Source: Telmatactis stephensoni
Lineage: Eukaryota; Cnidaria; Anthozoa; Actiniaria; Isophelliidae
Assembly: GCA_029948255.1 (NCBI GenBank)
Contig: JALIZF010001670.1
Coordinates: 496,001-560,000 of the forward strand
Direction of reading: 5' to 3'
DNA length: 64,000 nt
Below, one piece after another: positions 1-14,000 of this stretch. Under the pieces are notes generated by a model, which made no database searches, was not told the origin of the DNA, and saw only the letters and a program-made list of their open reading frames with translations. Positions within the stretch are counted from its first letter, which is position 1. Every line of letters begins with the position of its first letter. Made by a program: the position numbers and the translations under genes.

Positions 1-267
1 TTCATTAAAATACTTTTTGCTCATATGTTTGTTAACACATTCTTGGCGCCATCTTTGTTTACATAGTTGTTAACACAGGAAGCCCGCTAACGCATGCGCA
101 GACAAAATTCCCAGCTGCTGTCGCTGCGTTGTTTGTGAAGTCTTTGGAATGAATTTGTAGCAGTGCATACAGGGAAGCTCCTTTAGTACGGACATTAAAT
201 CCAAAAACCTGATCGTATTAACGGGGTTGCTTCCTAATATTGAGAGTGAACGTAATAATGGTGTGGC

Positions 268-412
268 CTAATCCAGACGCTAGGCCCTCCTTCGCCGCTC
301 CTCTTTTTTATTTGGGCTTCCTGTGTCGCGGAAAGGAGGGTCTTCCTTTCCGCGACACAGGAAGCCCAAATAAAAAAGAGGAGCGGCGAAGGAGGGCCAG
401 CGTCTGGACTAG
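268..412. mobile_element. Near-perfect 145-bp hairpin (foldback element)
   Basis: Two arms of about 68 bp, nearly identical, meet at a short loop around 336-342. The direct repeat ggtgtggcctaa lies at both edges (260-271 and 412-423) and may be a target duplication. The high arm identity suggests recent origin or active gene conversion. Confidence 0.75.
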
Positions 413-848
413 GTGTGGCCTAACCAAAACAATATAACCATGAAACAAGTACTAACTAAATAGTACAAATAGCATGAATTAAACAATGGAGAACAACGGA
501 TTTTGCTACTATTTGGTGCTATCTAATTGCTAATTTGTTTCATGGTTTTAGTGTTAGCGCTCTACGGGATTCACCCTAAAACAAGAGTGAAATACTTTTT
601 CCTGTCCATTTAGTTAGTAAACGGAATTAGCGAAGTACAACCAGCTGTTTTCACATTAAGGTGATTGATTTTCCATTCTCGCACGCCGTTGGTTTCGTCA
701 AATTTCCTGTATTTCCTGAAAGTGTAGCATAAACCAAATAAAATAATAAGTAAAACTCTTATTCTATTAGAGATAAGGTTAATGTACATCCACTCAAGGT
801 TTTTTCAGTCACATGTTATGAATTTTAGTCTTGTCAATTAAGTGCGTT

Positions 849-1460
849 CAGCCGGGACCTCTTGTAAGCGACCAGTCAAAATGTCAGGTCGAGGTGGTCG
901 GTTAAGGGAAGTAGTCGGATACAAGAGGCTCCAGCTATAGTGATTTAATGGCTTCATTGGCCGGAAATTGGTCGCTTACAGGGAGTGGTCACTTTGGAGA
1001 GGCTCCAACATAATAAGCTTTTATCAGGTATTTTTAAATTCGTAAAACAGAAAAAGAATTACCAAAGCTGGAAACGGAGCACGTTAAAATTAGCAAAACA
1101 GTGCGGTTTGATTGAAATAAATCAAAACTCGCGAGAATATAAATTTTTGAAAAGTGAATTTTGTAAGAAAACCTTTGCTGGTAGGCATCTCTTGTCTACT
1201 AACAAATGTTCTCATACAAAATTGCGATTTTTGAAAATTCATATCTTCGTGAGTTTTAAACTTACTTCATTCAAACTTTACATTTTTACTAATTTCGACG
1301 TGTTCTTTTTTCAGCTTTGGTAATTATTCTTCTGTCCTGCGACTTTTGGGATTATATGTCGATAAAATCTCATTGCTTTTGGAAAACTGGTCGGTTTACT
1401 AACTGGTCGGTTTACACTAGACGTATCGGCTTACGCGAGTTTGTCGTAACTGGAGGCTAG
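849..1460. mobile_element. Possible degraded MITE or repeat region with GTAAGCGACCA ends
   Basis: The start has ggacctcttgtaagcgacca. Related inverted pieces (tggtcgcttac, aactggtcggtttac, gaggctcc) recur near 970-1005 and 1387-1459. The motif resembles the cell of the repeats at 19330-19880. Borders are uncertain. Confidence 0.4.
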
Positions 1461-2185
1461 ACTATTTATATATTTATGTTTTGAGGGAAAAAGCACCATT
1501 TGTCCGAGATTTTTTTTTACAGTGGACAGTTTTTAGTTTTAAAAAGTGGCAATTTCCTCAATTGAACCACTATCTTATTCATATCATAATTCATTGTGCA
1601 CTTAGCAATTTTTACCAATCGCCTATGTTTGATTTCCTACACTTGAGTCTTATCGACTTAAATCTCTTGATCTTAAAACTGAGTTGGCTTAATAATTATC
1701 CGATCTTCTTCATCAAAGAAAAACTTTGAAATCGATCTGTTTACACTGCCAATATCACCATCGATGTTAAAGTGTTTTTATTTCTAACTGGCAGTATAGT
1801 CTTACTAAACTACCACGGAACACCTGTTTAATCACGTTTGTTGACGTGGTAATGGACAAAACTCTTCAGATAGAAACCTAATACCTCCTTTACATCCGCC
1901 GATACCTGTATGGTTTGAGAGAGGGGGATGTTAACAGGAAACGAGGGTAATCCTAGCACAAGAGTTGATTCTTGTTTTCTTTTCCGACGCTAGAACAAAG
2001 GGTTTGGGGTTGTTACTGAAATGGACTCCTAGAAGAGTGAGACTGAGAGGTCTACCTATACAGATAGGTCTACATTCATGTGGTAGTCACAGTCATAGGC
2101 TTCCGGCTACATCTTGTACTTCCTTCCATACCATATTCTAATTAACTTCTCCCAATTCAAATCCCATCCTTTTATCCCCGTCTTC

Positions 2186-2240
2186 TCCCTCCCTCCCTCC
2201 CTCCCTCCCTCCCTCCCTCCCTCCCTCCCTCCCTCCCTCC
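2186..2240. repeat. (CCCT)n microsatellite
   Basis: About 14 uninterrupted tetranucleotide units on the plus strand. Confidence 0.95.
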
Positions 2241-5200
2241 TACCCAAACAGACATCAGAATATATTGAATATATATATATTTTTGTAGTAATTTGTTCGC
2301 CAATCCGGGACAATGTCTCGACAATCTTATTAAGCTCAATTGCAGGCGTTGTGGAAATATTTACGAACTCTAGATTTCAGATTTTCTATATAGTTTTTCC
2401 ACACATTTGAATCACATACTCAAAGTTTTGAGAAGTCTCCCTTCCAACGATTCATCTAGGTTTCCTGGTTGGGTTCAAGCCCATGCGACGATATATAATA
2501 CAGGCCAATAATTGAGAATGTGCTTGGATCTCAGTTTCAGTTTATTTACTTTTGCTATTGACCGACAAGATAAGGACATCCGATGGTCATTAACGGGGCC
2601 GTTTTCAAAAGATTAAAACTAAATGGATCTCGAAATTCAAGATCAACTTTTTGAAGTTTGATTTTAATTCCCAGCGGCGCAAGCAAAAAGGGAAATCACA
2701 TGAATATGAAGATCTCGTGTGTCTGAGATTTATGATTTTGCTTGCTTCAATCGGTTGTCACCAGATCTCGTTAACGAGACAAGCAAACCGGGGCTTTTAA
2801 TACGAGCAATGCGCCGTTTTGTTGTTTTCATTTCTTTTAAATATATATGATAATGAAACATAATATATATGAAATATCTAAAACCTTGCATGCAGTTTCT
2901 GATTACCAAGTATTAATGAATATATCCAGTTGCTTATAATATTAAGAGAAGATTTCCTTTCAATAATCGACTAAAAGTGCCAAAAAGTATTCCCTACTGC
3001 AAGTTTGAATTCAAATTTTTACTTTGGATTAACACTCAAATTCTATTTTTACCAGTTGGAAACTGGACTAAGACGGAAGATAAAATGCCTGTTAAAAACT
3101 GTCTTTGGAATTTTAAAGAGTTGTCTTGCATTTTTATTCAAATAATTTACCGACTTTCAAGCTGAATGTGAAGAATACATACGGCAAATGAGTGACTGGA
3201 GATTCAATTTTTCACTTTGGATTAACACTTTAATTCGACCTCAAACAGCCTCAACTTTCTGTATGAAATTACTTTAGCTTTGCACAACAGTTACAACACA
3301 TTCTAAAGCTTAATGATTTTTGTTGCTCATTGCTTGAATATGAAAAAAATCTCCTTATGAATTAGAAAGTTTAATATGAGAACAAAATTATTTTCAAATT
3401 TAATTTTACAGAAACTAAAAGAAACGCTTCCTCATAGTTAAAGAGCTGCGAGAAAGCATTCTGATTGGTCAAAATCTACGTGCCGTGTTACCTGATTGGT
3501 TCACAACATTAAAGCCATTAAGGTGCTTGCTGGTGTTGGACAAAGTCCGTTTTCGCACTGAATTTTCGCTAATTATTTGAACCGACGCATAAAAATGAAA
3601 CCCGCCCGAAAACCTAGCTCTACAGAAGTCTCACTTTTCTAGTTCAAAGACATATTAGAACAGCAGACAATGTGTACATTTTGTCTTGTATTCAGTTCTG
3701 AAAAATCGAGCGAAAATTTTGCTTAGTATTTAGCAACTTACAACAGCAGAAAAATCTTTTTTGTTGTTTTTAACCAAATTAACACCTTTCTGCAGTTTGA
3801 AAGAAAATCGATTTCTGTTAATTATCTGCTGTGTTTCCCCAATTTCCTACCTTGTAGCTTTTCCCGGATTAATTCGCTAATATAGATAGATAATCCATTC
3901 AAACGGGCCAAATGGCGTGCAACGTTGTCGTGTTACTTGAGTTAATTGGCCGTTAATTCATTTGATCGGTTCACAATCGTTCAGTTCTTGTGTTATAGCG
4001 TGTCCCAAATGACCATTAAATACTACCTTAAAGGTCTTTACATAATTACTGTTTACAGGCCTTGTAACGGTAATCTTTTTTGTGTCTTATTTGCAAAATT
4101 TTGGGGTTCAAAAAATTAGCGGTAAACTAACATTTGAATGGTTTCTCATTAACATTTTTCAACTCATTTGGGAACAACATTTGAATGGTTTTCTATGACG
4201 ATGTCAAAATGAAAATACCTTATTTTCATAGATTTTTAAAGGAAAACTAAACAAAAACTCTAGTTTTCTTAGAGCGATTTTAAGAAGATCTTATTTCTAA
4301 TGTTATCTTTTGTCTTTTTGATCATCACTCGGGTTTGTTTCACGGGTTACGTTAAATCACTCTAAGGCAATTTTCTTAGTCAAACGCTTTTCTACAAAGT
4401 TAAGTACGTCGTATTTGTCCTCATTGTCTCTGACAAAGAAAATCCGTTAACGTACACACGCTTCTTGATCGCCTTTCTGTTTTAACACGAGAGCGCTATT
4501 TCAGGTTTTATGAGCTATTGATGGACTCAAAAAGACTTTAGTGTTTGAAACGAGACGATGCTTAAAAGAAAAACAAAACACATCAACAGTAATGATCTAC
4601 CATATAACAATTGTTCTTTTATAATATGAGGGCCGAGGCGCGTGCTAATTGTATTAGCCACGTGCAACTTGTGTCTTTGGGTCATTCACTGTTCTCTATC
4701 CAGTTTAAGTGTCAATTGTTCTCATTACAATACCAATACTAAACTCATAATTCAAAGTCATTTAAGCTTGTAATGGAATACACACATTAATGAGGACATG
4801 TATAGGTAATGTCCAAAAAAATTATTTGGATGTCAGCAATTTGAATGACTTGAAGCGTTATTGATTTTGAAGTTTCTCTTTTCAAATTCTCACATTATTT
4901 TCTATTAACTCAAAAAGGCTTAAAATTTTACAATTTAACATGAAGTTGTGACATTTAGACTCTCTGAAGTAAAATTAGGGGAAAAGCTTACTTAGTTTGG
5001 AGTAAATAACTAAACTCGAATAGCCATGCCTTACTCCGAATCGTTTTGCTGAAGCTTCAATATCGTTCAACTTTTCCCTAGGGCTTTACGCCTTCCGTGT
5101 GATTCATTCAGGTGAACGAATTGACCTATAGGCTATTGTCAAATGGCAGGAAAATACTAGCACTATATCCAGTGATAAACCACGTTTTTAGTACATGGTG

Positions 5201-7779
5201 TCACTGAAGCAAGCCTGTAGGGCAAGCATAAATTCCTAGCTTTTTCCGGCTAGTAAAAAAAATGATGCTTTGTGAAATAACAGGTAGTTTCCAGCTTTTT
5301 AGGATAAACAACTTAGCAGGGTAGATTTGGCTATATTCTCTAGGGTTTTAACAGCCGACATTAATGGACGGAATAAAATGAGCCAAGAGAAGCTGACTAA
5401 CACTAGACGATCATATATGAAATGATCAAAACAATTAAAGATTGGCCTCAATTTTAACTGGCTAAATAGAAATAATAGTTCACTTAGATGTTTTTTTGGT
5501 GATAAAGTGACTGCTTTATATCACCAAGAATTTCGAGGTTTTTGGATCGGCTTGGTATTTGTCCAAAGTTATTACATTTGGACACAATCAGCAGGTCTTT
5601 GACATGAACTAATATGATAAAACTAAATTTAATGAAATTGTCAGCCGAGTTTTTACAGAAAGCTTTATATCTACAATAAGATTCAAGTACAATTCAAAGA
5701 ACTTCATTATCGGCATTTAGTCATATCAGAACCAATTCTTGAAACCTTGAAAACTTTACTTCATTTTGGAACATGCGTTTGGCATTGAATTGTTGTTTTT
5801 TTGAAATCGATATCGCTAGTTTGATTATTATCAGTCAGTTCAAAATTACACTTTATATCTTTCCTTTTCAAGAGAGTGATTTTTCCCGTTGAATCATCTT
5901 TTAAAAAAATTCAATCATTGTTCAAAACATTTTCTTATACACTCTTCATTAGTGGTTTGAAAATCTGTCATTTGATAGATTGGCTTGCATCATTAGCTTC
6001 TCAAATGTTCAAGAATTCTTCTTTATTAAATTAGTTTCAATGACATAAGATTGGAAAACATTTTTCGTTCAGTTGTTCTTAATCGCGAAAGAAATCTTCG
6101 GCTTGGAATCAGTTTTTATAATAAATTTAACTGAAATTTCGGAGCTAGGAATTGTTTTGCTCATTTAAAAATCATTAAATACAACATTATCATAACAAAT
6201 TTTATTTTGTATCCTAGTCAACGCAAAACACTAGGAATCGAAACAATTGGGAAAATAATATAAAGTAATGAGTCTATCGTTATTTCCCTCTAATAGAGTT
6301 CCAAAAAAGTTCATTTATCATTTTTCAAAATGCTAGTGAGTTTTTGTGATAAATGTTCACTTAGAATATCTCTCGTTCGTTTTTCGTATCCGATGTAGAC
6401 GCTATAAGTGGCACCAGGTTTCTTGTTACCATTTTTACGTTGTTAAACCGCTTTTATATTTACCACTGTCTATCTCTTATCATTCGAGTGCGTCTCAAAC
6501 ACACTCACACAATTGGCATTCGATACTGAGTGTCGACGACCAATACTTAATCGTTTAGTGACCAATGCTTGTCGATTGTCGGATTCAAAGCTCGCGCCAA
6601 CGATTGGAACACCAGATTTGAAACAAGTCTTTGAACGCTCTGAGTACTCACTTAAAACCGCCTATCAAACAAATCCAGGTTGTGAACGAACTCTCTAAGA
6701 CTCAAGAGGAACAGATGAACAACGATAAAGCACTTTTCAACCACTATTTTTTCCTCTTTAATGTAGTCTCGCTCGAATTGGACTCGGAAAGATCAAATAG
6801 AAGGCTCTTTCAGAGTGACCTTGCTTTAGTATAGTCGTAATCGATGGGGTACCTTAGTAGGCAAGCACTAGGCAGCGTGATATGTCAAAAGTTCGTGTAT
6901 ACGAGTGATAAAAGAGCCATCTTGTAGTGAGCTAGCTGCATGAGATTCACTTCTTCAGTGCGGCACAGTAATTGACTACGAAACCCTAAGACCATTAACT
7001 TAAGACTATCCCCCTGACAGCACGCGCTGCGTAAGTACTATTTTTAAGCAACTACACATAAAATAAAGACTCCACACTTCAACTATTAGTAAAGTAATAA
7101 AGTTGATTGAAATAGTAAGTATATAAAAGCATGAAAAGCGTACTTGAGCATATGATAAACTACGCTTTTAAAACAGCCGTCTATTTTTTCACAATCTTGA
7201 AGTTTTGAACCTACTTGTAAAGCTGTTTTTATCAATTAGCCTAGATTTGTTTCAGAACGGCAGGAGTTATGAATTAGAGTGGATAAAATCATGGTAAATT
7301 GATAAAACAAGTATATTGGCCTCCAGTTGAAATGAAGACTATACATTCAATCAATAGTGATTTTCTTCCGTTGGCGAAATATACGCCCCCTAGCTCCCTT
7401 TGCGGCTTGAAAGGTGTGGCGATTCTTTGACCAAAAATCGCTAATGTGTCTTAAGAGCGCTCTCTGATAAGACTTTTCCAGCAAGTAGCGCTTTTCAACA
7501 CAAACTACAACCTTAACACGCCACGAGAGAAAAGCAAAAAATCTAGTTTTGACGGTCGTGGATGTTCACCCATATTCCAATACGTAGTGTGTGTATATTG
7601 GCATCGACTAAAAGTTTATGCTGTTAATTTCATCTGTAGATTTTGATTCTAACCACAAAAGCTATTGAGAGCATTTTGTGATTATCTATCTAATCAATTC
7701 GGACCTCAATTTCCTTTTACTGCCAAGCTAACTCTTAAATCAGTTGCAGCGAGTTTATTAGACTAGAGAGCGTCGTGCC

Positions 7780-8051
7780 GATTTGTCCAATCAAAACAGC
7801 CGAGTTTGTGTCATTAGTCAATCGGGAGCCACAGACATCTGTCAGTCACTAATCACTGTTACACTTGGATGGCTTTCTTGGGCTTAAATAAATTCGAAGT
7901 TTAGACAACGTATTCACTCTGATTGAAGAAGGCCTAGAGAATCGAACCAACTCAATCAAGCAACTTTTCTCAAAGTGAAGCCTTTGTTACACTGCGACAA
8001 TTTCATAGCGAAATCAAAATAACTGAGCTTTTTTGTCTTTTTGATTCCATC
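7780..8051 (+). promoter_or_regulatory. Candidate promoter/5' UTR of GFI copy A
   Basis: The stretch before the copy A start holds a CCAAT motif (tgtccaatc, about 7786), an AATCACTG core near 7850 that resembles a GFI1 binding site, and an AT-rich TATA-like stretch (cttaaataaa, about 7884). No clear initiator can be fixed by eye. The assignment is positional. Confidence 0.3.
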
Positions 8052-11000
8052 ATGCCGAGGTCATTTTTAGTGAGAAAAAAATCGCGGCTTGTTGAATGTA
8101 ACTTGAAGAAGCAAAGTCTTGAAGCTACAGCAAAGACAGGTAAGGAAAAACAAAGTATTAGAACTAGATAATCATGAGAAATTTCTAAAAAGTGAACAGA
8201 TACTTAAATATATGTGTTTTTTAATGTCGAAAAGTGTGTACGAATCTCGTGTGGTTTGGAGGAGTCGATACTCATTGTTTTGAAGTGATTAGAAGTTACA
8301 AGTCGAGAAAAATGTTTATTTGAGTGAAGCCTAAACAAATTGTTGTGAGAAAAAGAAAATTAAAAATTCTATCAAATTGCTTCCACTTTTTCCCACTAAT
8401 ACTTTCACATTTAATTTGGTGGCCATATGGAGAGAAAAATTATAACTTTGGTATTTTTTTTAGAAAAAGATAAATCTTTGGAGGATAAATCTGGGAGAGA
8501 AACAGCGATTTCCAAAGATGAAGCAGATGTTTTGCCTAAAAACCAAATCACGGTAAAATACAACGTAAAGTCTGATCCACGATCTGCATCGTCCCCGGTA
8601 GCCATGCTTGTGCCCGCTAATGCAATGGGCGTGAATCCACAAGGTAATATACTCAACAATCTCGCGTAGAAATCTGTTTGCTTTTAATTATTAATCGACA
8701 AATCCATAAAAACGAAAGAAACCAGTTTGAGATTTGTTGCTCTAGCAGACTTCCGCTCTCAATCCCTTTCAATAATCAATTAGGTTATGCCAAGCGATAA
8801 CAACGAGAAATTTTAACATTTCAACACGGAAGAGTCTGGCGGCTAAACTAGATCAAAAGTAATGGAGAATAATTTTACTAGAAATCATTTCAACACTTTT
8901 GAGGCCAAATTGATAAGACAAATAAATTGAATCCTTGATTATATGAAATGGAATTTTTAACGCGTTAAGTTGGAATCGAACGTTTAATCGTATGGACTGG
9001 AAATCGAAGAATTAATCCTGAAGTTCAAATAGAACGTTTGATCGGGTTCTTGAAATGGAACGTTTGATCGTGCAGTTATAATCAAGTAATTCCTAGTGTG
9101 ATCAGCCTGTTAAGCTTATGTTTTTTTCTCAGTTCATTAATATACTCCAAATATCATTCCATACCACATTAGCTGATATTAACAGTTTAAACAATTTTCT
9201 ACTGCTCTTCGTACAATCGTCCTCTGCTATCAAATCATATCCTAGCTGCGATGAGTGAAGTAGCGATATTGGACTTCGCGTTGTTAAAAGGACGGGTGAT
9301 TTGCATAAGAGCTTTACTGCTCTACGAATCTTTACCAGCGGGATTGGTAAATAGATTGAAGATTGATTAGGCTAGAGATGCGCCGATTGACGACACCTGC
9401 TATCGTCTTGCCATTTGGACTACACTATTATTCAGTCAATAGATTTCTTGAATTACTAATAAACTTGGTATAGGAGTGTTGTTTTTTTCACTACATCTAA
9501 ATACGGGGGAAATGTTCTTTCTTTCGTTTCCTCCTTTTTCTTTCTATTCTCTCTTTCTTTGAAAAAATGAAATGCATTCAAAAAAAACCCATGCAGATTG
9601 AACATAGAAATCTACATCGAAAAACCTTTAAAATGCGCATCTACTTTTCAATGGCTTGGAAGCCATTTGAACGCTCTTTTGTACCTAATGCAAAAAGAAG
9701 TAATTGAATTGTGCGTTTCTGTTCAACACCAGTTTTTTGGCCTCGAGTCATCGAAATAATTAAATACTCTGGTTTCGAATCGCAGGAGGCATGTAGATCA
9801 CTCGTATTCGATGGCTTAACGACCCTACATTTCAATTTCATTGAGCTTAAAACCCAATTAAAGTTTTTTGTACAGTTTGGTAGTTTTAACGGCTTAATAT
9901 AAAGCTGTTTTTCTTGACTTCTCACTGGTACCCCTCCCCTATTATTTTACTCCCTGAACTGATTTACTAAGGTCTTTTAAGTACTTATCTTATTCATGAG
10001 ATCGTCGCTGATTTTTCTCAATTAATGGTATTCTTTGCGTGCAGGCAAAATGAAGGGACTAAACAAGCCGCGATAGCTAGCAAATTCGGGCCGTGTGTGT
10101 TTTTGAGCAATTTAAAGTGAAATCTGTACGGGAAGTGATTTCATTCAAAACACGCCAAAACATTGATTTTTCCTTGGGTTGTTTTTGAACTCATTGAAAA
10201 CACTTTCTCTCTCTTGCTAATCATTTAGTCTCCAGTTCGTTAAAAATTGATGAGCTACATGAGCTAGTCTTTAGAGAAGTCTTTGTTAATCTAGGCTGTT
10301 TACGGGACCACAAAAATTCTGTTAACTCTACAATCAAGAAGGAAAAACTTGAAGAAAAGTAGGCAGATCTATAATGCAATAGGAAGCGGACCTTATACGA
10401 TTATGTAGCGCAAATCTAGTATCCTGAAACCCTACAAAGAAAATGTCTTAATTATTTAGATATTGTTCACCATCATTTCTACTCAAAGGCTGTCTATCTA
10501 AGAAAGCTTTGCCAGAGAGTCTGATGTCGTAGTCTAGGAGTCGAAGAACGGAGAGAATGTATTTGGGTCATTTCGTTATTTGAACGACAAATGGTATAAT
10601 AATTGTGTGCTCATTTATATCGCAGACATAAATATCTGAACCCGACTCACGGAATCAAAATTGCTCATTATTTTCGAAGTATTTCAGTTTTTACTAGTCC
10701 AAAAATCTATTTCTAGTGAAAGGACTCCTTTTTCAGTTGCCGATATTTTTACGTTCACAAGATATTTCCACCGCGATAAATTAAACTAAAACTTCAAGAT
10801 TACACAATTAAGAATTGAAAAATTGATTTGAATCTGTAAAAGAGTTTTTAGAAATCAGATTTCTGGAGTAGTTGAAGATTGTTCCGTTTTTGGAGAGGTT
10901 TAAAACAAACAGATAAGATAGAGATAAGCTAAAATTATCATTTTTAAGGCGGCAGTAGGTTTTTCTCCACCTTGAACGACTGCTCGAGCTCAAATTCGTG

Positions 11001-14000
11001 ACTGCCAAATTACGAGCTCTTTCAACATCAAAGTGTAAAAAAAACGTGAAAACTATTAGCGCCTCTCAACAAACTGTGATTTTAGCCTTCAGTTTATTGA
11101 AATCGTTAGGTTAGCGTTTCTGTATTGATATATAGGCCCTTGCCAGTGAGGGCAGCAATATCTTTTGAACTGAAACACTGAATTTTGATTTGACTAGAAT
11201 GCTATTTATTAAAATGATATCAGTAGAGCTGCGAGAGCTGAAGATCTCAGTGATACAGGCAGTTCGGTATATAGCTGAATTTCAACGATTTTTAACGATT
11301 TTTATTTGAAACTACATGAACTGTACTCAAAACTATTTTCAGGTAATTTTTTGAGGTAATTTTTCGTTTTGTTTTTTGTTTTTGATTTTGTTTTTGATTT
11401 TGGTTTTTTTTTCGATTTCTAACACAAAACCACAAAATGATATCTATTTTCAACTGCCTTCCGCTTTCTAACTAAAAAAAACACCCTTAAAATTTTAACT
11501 TTTTGCTATATGGATGCTTTGATCAATTTCAATTATAATTCACATTTCTTTATATTTCTTTTTTTTTTTTTTTTCCACTCCTTTTTTTCCTTTCTTTTTT
11601 TAATTCTAAAATTAAATTCACTAAAAGAGTATTGTCAAATTCATGCCATTTTCTAAACTTTACAGGAAATTCACCAAGATTTAATCGATCAAAATCACAG
11701 TTTTTTTTCTTTTCGTCAAAACAGAATTTCCAATCTCACTTCGGTAGACTAAACCAGTCTTCAATCTTCTCGCCCCTAAGAGCCTAAAGCCCTGAGGGAA
11801 GAAACCATTGGTCATGTAAGCTATTTTCAGTATTCAACGCAGAATAATGTAGGGAAAGATAAAAAAGTAAGGCCATCATTAGAGGAAGATAAGGGGGGAA
11901 ATATAAGGGTAAAAATAGTGTATATAGAATCAATCAATTTCAGAGATTTTCTTTTATAGCGCCGATAGCGTGCTAAAGATTTTAAAGCTTACTTCCTTAG
12001 CTCTTCAAATCAATTATAAAGCAATCGAGTAAAGTAGAGAATCAAATCGTTAGTAAATCCCAACTACTTTTAAATCATTCCAAGCGCCTACACTTGTCTA
12101 GGTTTTTTGATCGATGGAGCTCTTATCACACTTCTTTGATCATCTCTTTGAGCGCTCGCGTACTTATAGATACTTGAAAATGTTTAACCTTAACTCTTTC
12201 TCTAAAATCATATGTTGCAAGGATGACTTTGTTCACTCCATTTCTCTAAAAAAAATAAAAAAAAATTGAATACCAAATTCTTAGACACTTTTGAAATTTT
12301 GCTATTGATTTAAGTAAGTTCTTAACAACATTACGATGGCCTACAAACTTTTGACGTCATAGGAAATTGACTGCCTTGTGTAAATGCACGTCGGGCTCTT
12401 TACTGTTTATTTAACGAAACGAGATGGTAAAATAGATAAAGCAGTTAAAAAACCAGACGCCTGGCTTTCTTTTCTATTTTCTCTTCTCTCTCATTTCTGC
12501 GCCGATAAATGAAACTGGAAACCACCTACAAACCTATACAACACGTTCCTTTTCCAGTTTTGAACCATTCTCAGAAAGGTTTCGGCAATAAAATGCCTGT
12601 AGAGAGAGGAATACTGTTAATTTGGTATTTCTTCGGCACGACTAGACGCGGATTGACAAATTTTCTCATCTCCCAGCCTTAGAGAAAACTGACGTAAATG
12701 TTTGGTTCGCAACTGGAAAAGGACGATTTAGTTTGGAACGTGGTATAAATGGAAAGAGGCGGGGGGATAGGTCTTGAAAAGAAAGAATGAGTAGATGAAT
12801 AAATGAATAAATGACTTAATAAATGACTCAGGAATAAATTAAGCAAGGATTGAGTGAAAAGTGCCTGATTGAAAACAAACAAACGAATGTATTAAAAAAT
12901 AGAACTAAAAAGACAGAAAGAAACTTGGTCACCGCAAAAACTTTTCCACGGGTAAAACATTTTTCCGAGAACACCGCATTTCATATACGAATCAGCAAAA
13001 GGAAAGTTTTTATTCTTTGCAAAAAAACCTTTCACATTGTCTCGGTTTACCTTAACTGTCTAAAACCGTTCGATCTCTGGAGTGACAGTATAGTAATTTA
13101 AAGTTTTGTCTTGATCAAAGGCGTCTGTTCACTATTATGGAATATTGTATTTGCGCATTCTTTTATATAAGGCGTCAAATGTCTTTCCCAAACACCAGGA
13201 CCTGATCAAGCTTAATAAAAGGTAGAACTGTAGATTAAGCGATCTTAAAATATCCATACCCAGCTCTGCGGGTTACGGATAACTCTTCTCTAGAATAGCC
13301 TTTTAGTCTATATAACGGAAAAACAAGAAGTAGAAAGCATCTCTCTGTGGATTTCTGAATGGTCAAATTTTAGTCTTTTCTGCTACGCGTCCGGTACATT
13401 TAAGAACACACAAAAACACCTCGTAAACAACTCCAGAAATCAATAATGAGCTTTTTGATTCCTTTTAATTAAGAAAACTCACCGCCGCCATGGCTGGTGT
13501 GGCTTGTAATTAATATCTTTTACGTGAAATTGTACTTTAGGTATTATAGATTGATTAAATGTGAAAATCATTAATTGAGTCCAGTTTTTGATTTTGTAAA
13601 TCTCTGTTGGTAGTCGATTTCGATTGATCATGCAAGCAAGAGCAGTAGAACTTATTATACGAGTGCAGTTGATACATTAAGTCCAGTTCGATAGTTAGCT
13701 AGCTTTTCAAAAACTGATATTAACAACATCTGGGGGCTTACATTTCAGTCGTAATAAAAAACCCGGTCAGTTGAGGACATCGAGGAATACGCAAACTAGA
13801 TCAAATCAGTTATTTTTTAATCCAATCGGAAAATTAAAGTTTCTTATTCCTAAAAAAAGCAATGATTTTCCAGCCATTCTGGTTGAAATTCAGCTGAAAA
13901 ATCGAAAATATTTTGAACAAATGAAAGGACCTATTCTCTGAAGCATGGTGAATCATTTTTTATATAAACCTCTATATAGCCTGTTGAAGCAGTTTCTCTA

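Larger units (their letters stand above)
1..7779. other. Gene-free upstream region
   Basis: No open frame shows a recognisable domain or consistent splice signals. It contains the hairpin at 268-412, a MITE-like region at 849-1460, the CCCT microsatellite at 2186-2240, CTGATTGG motifs near 3460-3500 and otherwise AT-rich sequence. Distal enhancers of copy A could lie here but cannot be recognised by eye. Confidence 0.6.

Noticed and set aside
240..437. 65-aa open frame
   Set aside because: It reads through the hairpin at 268-412 and has no independent support.
2465..2490. tRNA B-box-like gggttcaagccc
   Set aside because: No acceptor or anticodon stem can be paired around it.
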